Part shown: positions 60,571 through 64,000 of the stretch, in pieces
Layout of the letters: each line of letters starts with the position of its first letter
Numbering within the stretch: the stretch's first letter is position 1
From: Solirubrobacteraceae bacterium
GTDB lineage: Bacteria; Actinomycetota; Thermoleophilia; Solirubrobacterales; Solirubrobacteraceae
Length of the DNA stretch: 64,000 bases
Direction of reading: 5' to 3'
NCBI GenBank assembly: GCA_030447505.1
Contig: JAUJOT010000001.1
Span: forward strand, 657,992 to 721,991
Made by a program: the position numbers and the translations under genes
Notes under the pieces: model-generated
What the model was told of the DNA's origin: nothing
The model's input: only the letters and a program-made list of their open reading frames with translations
Database searches by the model: none

Positions 60571-61731
60571 ATGGCAGAACGCGTCGCGCAACCCGCTGAG
60601 CACGCCGGGCTCCCCGAGCCCGCCGTCGCCCGTGAATGGCTCGCGACGATGCTGCTCATCCGCCGCTTCGAGGAGCGTGCCGGCGAGATGTACGCCAAGG
60701 CGAAGATCGGCGGCTTCCTGCACCTCGCGATCGGCGAGGAGGCGACGATCGTCGGATCGACGCGCGCGCTGCGCGATCAGGACTACCTGATCTCGACGTA
60801 CCGCTCGCACGGCCACACGCTCGCGCGCGGCTCGGAGCCCGAGCGCGTGATGGCCGAGCTGTTCGGGCGCGTCGACGGGCTGTGCAACGGCCGCGGCGGC
60901 TCGATGCACATGTTCGATCTGCAGAACCGCTTCATGGGCGGCTACGGGATCGTCGGCGGCAACCTCCCGCTGGCCGCCGGCTTCGCGCTCGCCTCGGACT
61001 ACCTCGAGCGCGACGAGGTGACGCTGTGCCAGTTCGGCGACGGCGCCTCCAACCAGGGCACGTTCGGCGAGACGATGAACCTCGCCGCGCTCTGGCGCCT
61101 GCCGGTCGTCTTCATGGTCACGAACAACCAGTTCGGGATGGGCACCGCGCTCGAGCGACACTCCGCCGTGACCGACCTGATGCGCAAGGGCGAGGGCTTC
61201 GGCGTGCCCGGGATGCGCTGCGACGGCATGGACGTCGCCGACACCTACAACGTGACCTGCGACGCGCTGCGAATCGCGCGCGAGGAGCGCCAGCCGGTGC
61301 TCGTCGAGGCCGTCACCTACCGCTTCCGCGGGCATTCGATGGCCGATCCGGAGGAGTACCGCACGAAGGAGCAGGTCGACGAGTGGCGCAAGCGCGACCC
61401 GCTGACCGTCTTCGGAGACCAACTCGTCGCCGCCGGCGTCCTCGGCGAGGACGAGCGCGAAGCGATCGATCGCGAGACGATCGAGCGCGTCGATCGCGCG
61501 GTCGCGTTCGCGGACGCTTCGCCTCACCCGTCGCCCAACGATCTCTACGACGACATCTATGTGCTCGGCGAGCAGGTGCGCGGCTGGTACTCCGTCGACG
61601 AGCGCACGCCGACGCCGCACCGCGGCGAGGACGAGAGCGCGATGGACCGCGCCGAGCTCCCGCACGCGGCCGAGCACGCCGGCGCCACGACGGCGAAGCC
61701 CGCCGACGCCGCGCAGGCGGACGAGGACTAG
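60571..61731 (+). CDS. pdhA: 2-oxo-acid dehydrogenase E1 component, alpha subunit
   Basis: The 386-residue protein has RRFEERAGEMYAKAKIGGFLHLAIGEEA, the thiamine-diphosphate/Mg motif GDGASNQGTFGETMN (about residues 156-170), MVTNNQFGMGT, and the regulatory-loop region YRFRGHSMADPEEYRTK. This is closest to pyruvate/acetoin dehydrogenase E1alpha. It decarboxylates the 2-oxo acid together with the beta subunit. A 40-residue acidic tail follows the domain. E1beta follows 3 bases after the stop. Confidence 0.94.
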   Translation: MAERVAQPAEHAGLPEPAVAREWLATMLLIRRFEERAGEMYAKAKIGGFLHLAIGEEATIVGSTRALRDQDYLISTYRSHGHTLARGSEPERVMAELFGRVDGLCNGRGGSMHMFDLQNRFMGGYGIVGGNLPLAAGFALASDYLERDEVTLCQFGDGASNQGTFGETMNLAALWRLPVVFMVTNNQFGMGTALERHSAVTDLMRKGEGFGVPGMRCDGMDVADTYNVTCDALRIAREERQPVLVEAVTYRFRGHSMADPEEYRTKEQVDEWRKRDPLTVFGDQLVAAGVLGEDEREAIDRETIERVDRAVAFADASPHPSPNDLYDDIYVLGEQVRGWYSVDERTPTPHRGEDESAMDRAELPHAAEHAGATTAKPADAAQADED

Positions 61732-61734
61732 CCG

Positions 61735-62724
61735 GTGGCCGTCATGCGCTACCGCGAGGCGCTGAACGCCGCCCTGCGCGAGGAGATGCAGCGCGACCCG
61801 AACGTCATGCTGATGGGTGAGGACATCGGCGTCTTCAACGGCGCCTTCAAGGTCACCGCCGGCCTGCTCGAGGCGTTCGGCGAGAAGCGCGTGCGTGACA
61901 CGCCGATCTCGGAGAACACGATCGTCGGCATGGGCGTCGGTGCCGCGATGACCGGTCTGCGCCCGGTCGTCGAGCTCATGACGATCAACTTCTCGCTGCT
62001 GGCGATGGACCAGATCGTCAACCACGCGGCGTCGATCCGCTACATGTTCGGCGGCCAGGTCAAGGTGCCGCTGGTCGTGCGCATGCCGCAGGGCGCCGGC
62101 CATCAGCTCGGGCCGACGCACTCGCACTCCTGGGAGGCGCTCTACCTCCACGTGCCGGGCCTGCTCGTCGCGACGCCGACGACCGCCGCCGATGCGAAGG
62201 GCCTCTTGAAGTCCGCGATCCGCGACGACAACCCCGTCATCTTCATCGAGCACGAGTACCTCTACGGCCAGCGCGGCGAGGTGCCCGACGACGAGGACCA
62301 CACCGTGCGCTTCGGGGTGGCCGCGATCCGCCGCGAGGGCTCCGACGTGACGATCGTCGGGATCTCGCGGATGGCGCTGACCGCGGCCCGCGCCGCGAAG
62401 ACGCTCAGCGAGGAGCACGACATCGAGGCCGAGGTGATCGACCCGCGCACGCTGCGCCCGCTGGACCTCGACACGATCCTCGCGTCGGTGCGCAAGACGA
62501 ACCGCTGCGTGATCGTCGAGGAGGGCTGGCCGCACGGCGGCGTCGGCGCGAACCTCGCGGCGCTCGTGCAAGAGCAGGCCTTCGACGACCTCGACGCGCC
62601 GATCCAGCGCGTGACGGGCGCCGACGTGCCGATGCCCTACTCCAAGCCGCTCGAGCAGATCGCCTTCCCGCACGAGCCGCAGGTCATCGACGCCGTCCTC
62701 GCGACGTTCGGCGACCGGCGATAG
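61735..62724 (+). CDS. pdhB: 2-oxo-acid dehydrogenase E1 component, beta subunit
   Basis: The 329-residue protein has the beta-subunit pattern: MRYREALNAALREEMQRDPNVMLMGEDIG, FKVTAGLLEAFGEKRVRDTPISENTIVG, RMPQGAGHQLGPTHSHSWEA, and the C-terminal EVIDPRTLRPLD. It completes the thiamine-dependent active site with the alpha subunit. The GTG at 61735 was used; an ATG at 61744 starts three codons later. Confidence 0.95.
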   Translation: MAVMRYREALNAALREEMQRDPNVMLMGEDIGVFNGAFKVTAGLLEAFGEKRVRDTPISENTIVGMGVGAAMTGLRPVVELMTINFSLLAMDQIVNHAASIRYMFGGQVKVPLVVRMPQGAGHQLGPTHSHSWEALYLHVPGLLVATPTTAADAKGLLKSAIRDDNPVIFIEHEYLYGQRGEVPDDEDHTVRFGVAAIRREGSDVTIVGISRMALTAARAAKTLSEEHDIEAEVIDPRTLRPLDLDTILASVRKTNRCVIVEEGWPHGGVGANLAALVQEQAFDDLDAPIQRVTGADVPMPYSKPLEQIAFPHEPQVIDAVLATFGDRR

Positions 62725-62752
62725 CGACGACGCGCGATTGCAAGGACATCCG

Positions 62753-62800
62753 ATGAGCCGATCCAGCGACCATCCGACGAGCAAGCGGCGACAGTCGTGA
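62753..62800 (+). CDS. Possible 15-residue leader peptide overlapping the E2 start
   Basis: A tiny ORF with an AAGGA ribosome-binding site 6 bases before its ATG reads MSRSSDHPTSKRRQS, and its TGA overlaps the E2 GTG (GTGA). It could couple or regulate translation of E2. It is too short to support by codon use, so this rests on the ribosome-binding site and overlap alone. Confidence 0.35.
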   Translation: MSRSSDHPTSKRRQS

Positions 62801-64000
62801 CGGAGATCGTCATGCCGCGCCTGTCGGACTCGATGGAGGAGGGCACGATCCTCAAGTGGCTCAAGGACGACGGCGCCGCGGTCAGCCGCGGTGAGCCGCT
62901 TGCCGAGATCGAGACCGACAAGGCGACGCTGACCTACGAGTCCGACGCTGCCGGCGTGCTGACGATCGTCGCGCCGGCCGGAGAGACGCTGCCGATCGGC
63001 AGCGTGATCGCGCGCCTGGACTCGGGCAACGGCGCGCGCGCGACGTCAGCGCCGACCGAGCCGCAGGGTGACTCGTCGGGCGAGCCCGAGCACGAGCCGG
63101 CGCCGCAGGCCGACGTCGAGCCGCACGCGGCGGCGCCTGCGCAGTCCGTCACGCCGCCCCGGGCCGCGCCCGCGGCGCCGTCTCGCTCCGGTGCCCGCGT
63201 CAAGGCCTCGCCCGTCGCGCGCCGCCTCGCGCGCGAGCACGGTGTCGATCTGCATCAGGTGACCGGCACCGGTCCCGGCGGGCGAATCGTCAAGGACGAC
63301 GTCGAGCAGGCTGCCACGTCCCCGTCGCCGCCGCAGGCCGCGCCGCGCGCCGCCGCGTCCGAACCCGAAGCCGCGCCGGCCGCGCCCGCCACGCCCGCCG
63401 CGCTCGGCGAGCAACCTGCCGGCGCCGCGCCCGCCGCCACCGGCGAGCAGCCTGCCGTCGGCGCACCGCCAGCACCGCCGCCGCCGCCGGCGCTGTCCGC
63501 GACCGGCACCGCCAAGGGTGACGTCACCGTCCAGGAGCTCACCCGCGTCCAGGGCCTGATCGCGCGGCGGATGGCCGAGTCGCGCGCGACGATCCCGTCC
63601 TTCGAGCTGCGCACGGAGATCAACATGGACGCCTGCGTCGCGCTGCGCGCCGAGCTCAAGGCGCTCGGCGGCGACGTTCCCTCCTACAACGACATGGTCG
63701 TCAAGGCGAGCGCGCTCGCGCTGCGCGAGTTCCCGCGCGCGAACGGCGCCTACCGCGACGGCCGCTTCGAGCTCTACTCGCGCATCAACGTCGGCATGGC
63801 GGTCGCGGGCCAGGACGCGCTCGTCGTCCCAACGATCTACGACGCCGACCGCAAGTCGCTCGGCGAGATCGCCCGCGATGCGCGCACGCTCGCCGAGCGC
63901 GTGCGCGCCGGCGCGGTCACGCCGCCCGAGCTCTCCGGCGGCACCTTCACCGTCTCGAACCTCGGGATGTTCGGCATCAAGTCGTTCACCGCGGTGATCA
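62797..64000 (+). CDS. pdhC: Dihydrolipoamide acyltransferase E2 (runs off the window)
   Basis: About 401 residues are visible. Residues 1-75 form a lipoyl domain (IVMPRLSDSMEEGTILKWL, lipoyl-Lys in IETDKATLTY). An Ala/Pro linker leads to an E3-binding domain (VKASPVARRLAREHGVDL...GTGPGGRIVKDDV), a second long Ala/Pro linker, and the catalytic domain from about residue 248 (QGLIARRMAESRATIPSF). The catalytic His motif (HxxxDG) lies beyond base 64000. One lipoyl domain suggests the pyruvate-type E2 of Gram-positive bacteria. The GTG start gives the usual TEIVMPRL N-terminus. Confidence 0.93.
   Translation, partial: MTEIVMPRLSDSMEEGTILKWLKDDGAAVSRGEPLAEIETDKATLTYESDAAGVLTIVAPAGETLPIGSVIARLDSGNGARATSAPTEPQGDSSGEPEHEPAPQADVEPHAAAPAQSVTPPRAAPAAPSRSGARVKASPVARRLAREHGVDLHQVTGTGPGGRIVKDDVEQAATSPSPPQAAPRAAASEPEAAPAAPATPAALGEQPAGAAPAATGEQPAVGAPPAPPPPPALSATGTAKGDVTVQELTRVQGLIARRMAESRATIPSFELRTEINMDACVALRAELKALGGDVPSYNDMVVKASALALREFPRANGAYRDGRFELYSRINVGMAVAGQDALVVPTIYDADRKSLGEIARDARTLAERVRAGAVTPPELSGGTFTVSNLGMFGIKSFTAVI

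Overview
The window is a gene-dense, very high-GC chromosomal segment with strong G/C bias at third codon positions, many GTG/TTG starts, and chains of genes that overlap by 1-4 bases. The family content (DUF1360, Holin-X-like protein, SigB/SigF-type sigma factor, inositol-phosphate synthase with a CDP-alcohol phosphatidyltransferase, GTT[T/C]-GGGTA promoters) and the frequent TAnnnT hexamers placed 6-9 nt before start codons point to an actinobacterium. I would guess Thermoleophilia/Solirubrobacterales (Conexibacter- or Solirubrobacter-like). That taxonomic call is inference. No tRNA, rRNA, CRISPR array or insertion sequence was seen.

Layout. 1-2.65 kb: the 3' end of a catalase gene, two small genes, a SigB/SigF-type sigma factor and a Holin-X-like membrane protein. 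2.74-12.57 kb: a four-gene signalling operon preceded by a near-perfect alternative-sigma promoter. It encodes a 1,958-residue cytosolic hybrid histidine kinase with about 21 HAMP modules, then CheR, CheB, and a REC-PAS-GAF-PP2C-HATPase protein that combines RsbU- and RsbW-like activities. 12.6-31.4 kb: mostly housekeeping genes (PadR regulator with a divergent membrane protein, DEAD-box helicase, DUF2237, cyclophilin, UppP, aldehyde dehydrogenase, EamA transporter, CtaG, a secreted glycosidase, two methyltransferases, SixA, a CoA-disulfide-reductase-like flavoprotein, MutM, a lone NIS siderophore synthetase, Bcp). 31.4-35.05 kb: an accessory island with less biased codon use, holding a frameshifted gene remnant and a two-gene type II restriction-modification system of the BsuBI/PstI endonuclease family.

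35.1-47.2 kb: Nth, a PfkB kinase, a dehalogenase-like hydrolase and a membrane protein. These are followed by an apparent inositol-lipid locus (PAP2 phosphatase, CDP-alcohol phosphatidyltransferase, inositol-3-phosphate synthase, acyl-CoA ligase) and a fused PimA-like glycosyltransferase/PHP protein. That last gene overlaps a catalytically atypical uracil-DNA-glycosylase-like protein, which in turn overlaps a presenilin-like membrane protein. 47.2-54.05 kb: quinone oxidoreductase, M48 protease, YceH, a TrmA/RlmD-type RNA methyltransferase, a phasin-like protein, ArgF, a nuclease-family protein and a cupredoxin lipoprotein. 54.08-57.47 kb: thiamine genes. A TPP riboswitch precedes thiO-thiS-thiG and a SnoaL-like gene, all joined by 4-base overlaps, with thiE divergent. 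57.5-64 kb: E3 (lpd), two small genes, then E1alpha, E1beta and the start of E2 of a 2-oxo-acid (probably pyruvate) dehydrogenase.

Points most worth a second look: the poly-HAMP/CheR/CheB/RsbU-W operon under a SigB-like promoter; divergent gene pairs whose opposite -10 hexamers share one TA step (ANNNTANNNT), one of them inside a 36-bp palindrome that also contains both start codons; the restriction-modification island; the glycosyltransferase-PHP fusion followed by a degenerate uracil-glycosylase and a presenilin-like protein; and a methyltransferase gene whose best N-terminus has no canonical start codon. All family calls come from reading sequence motifs; no database search was run.
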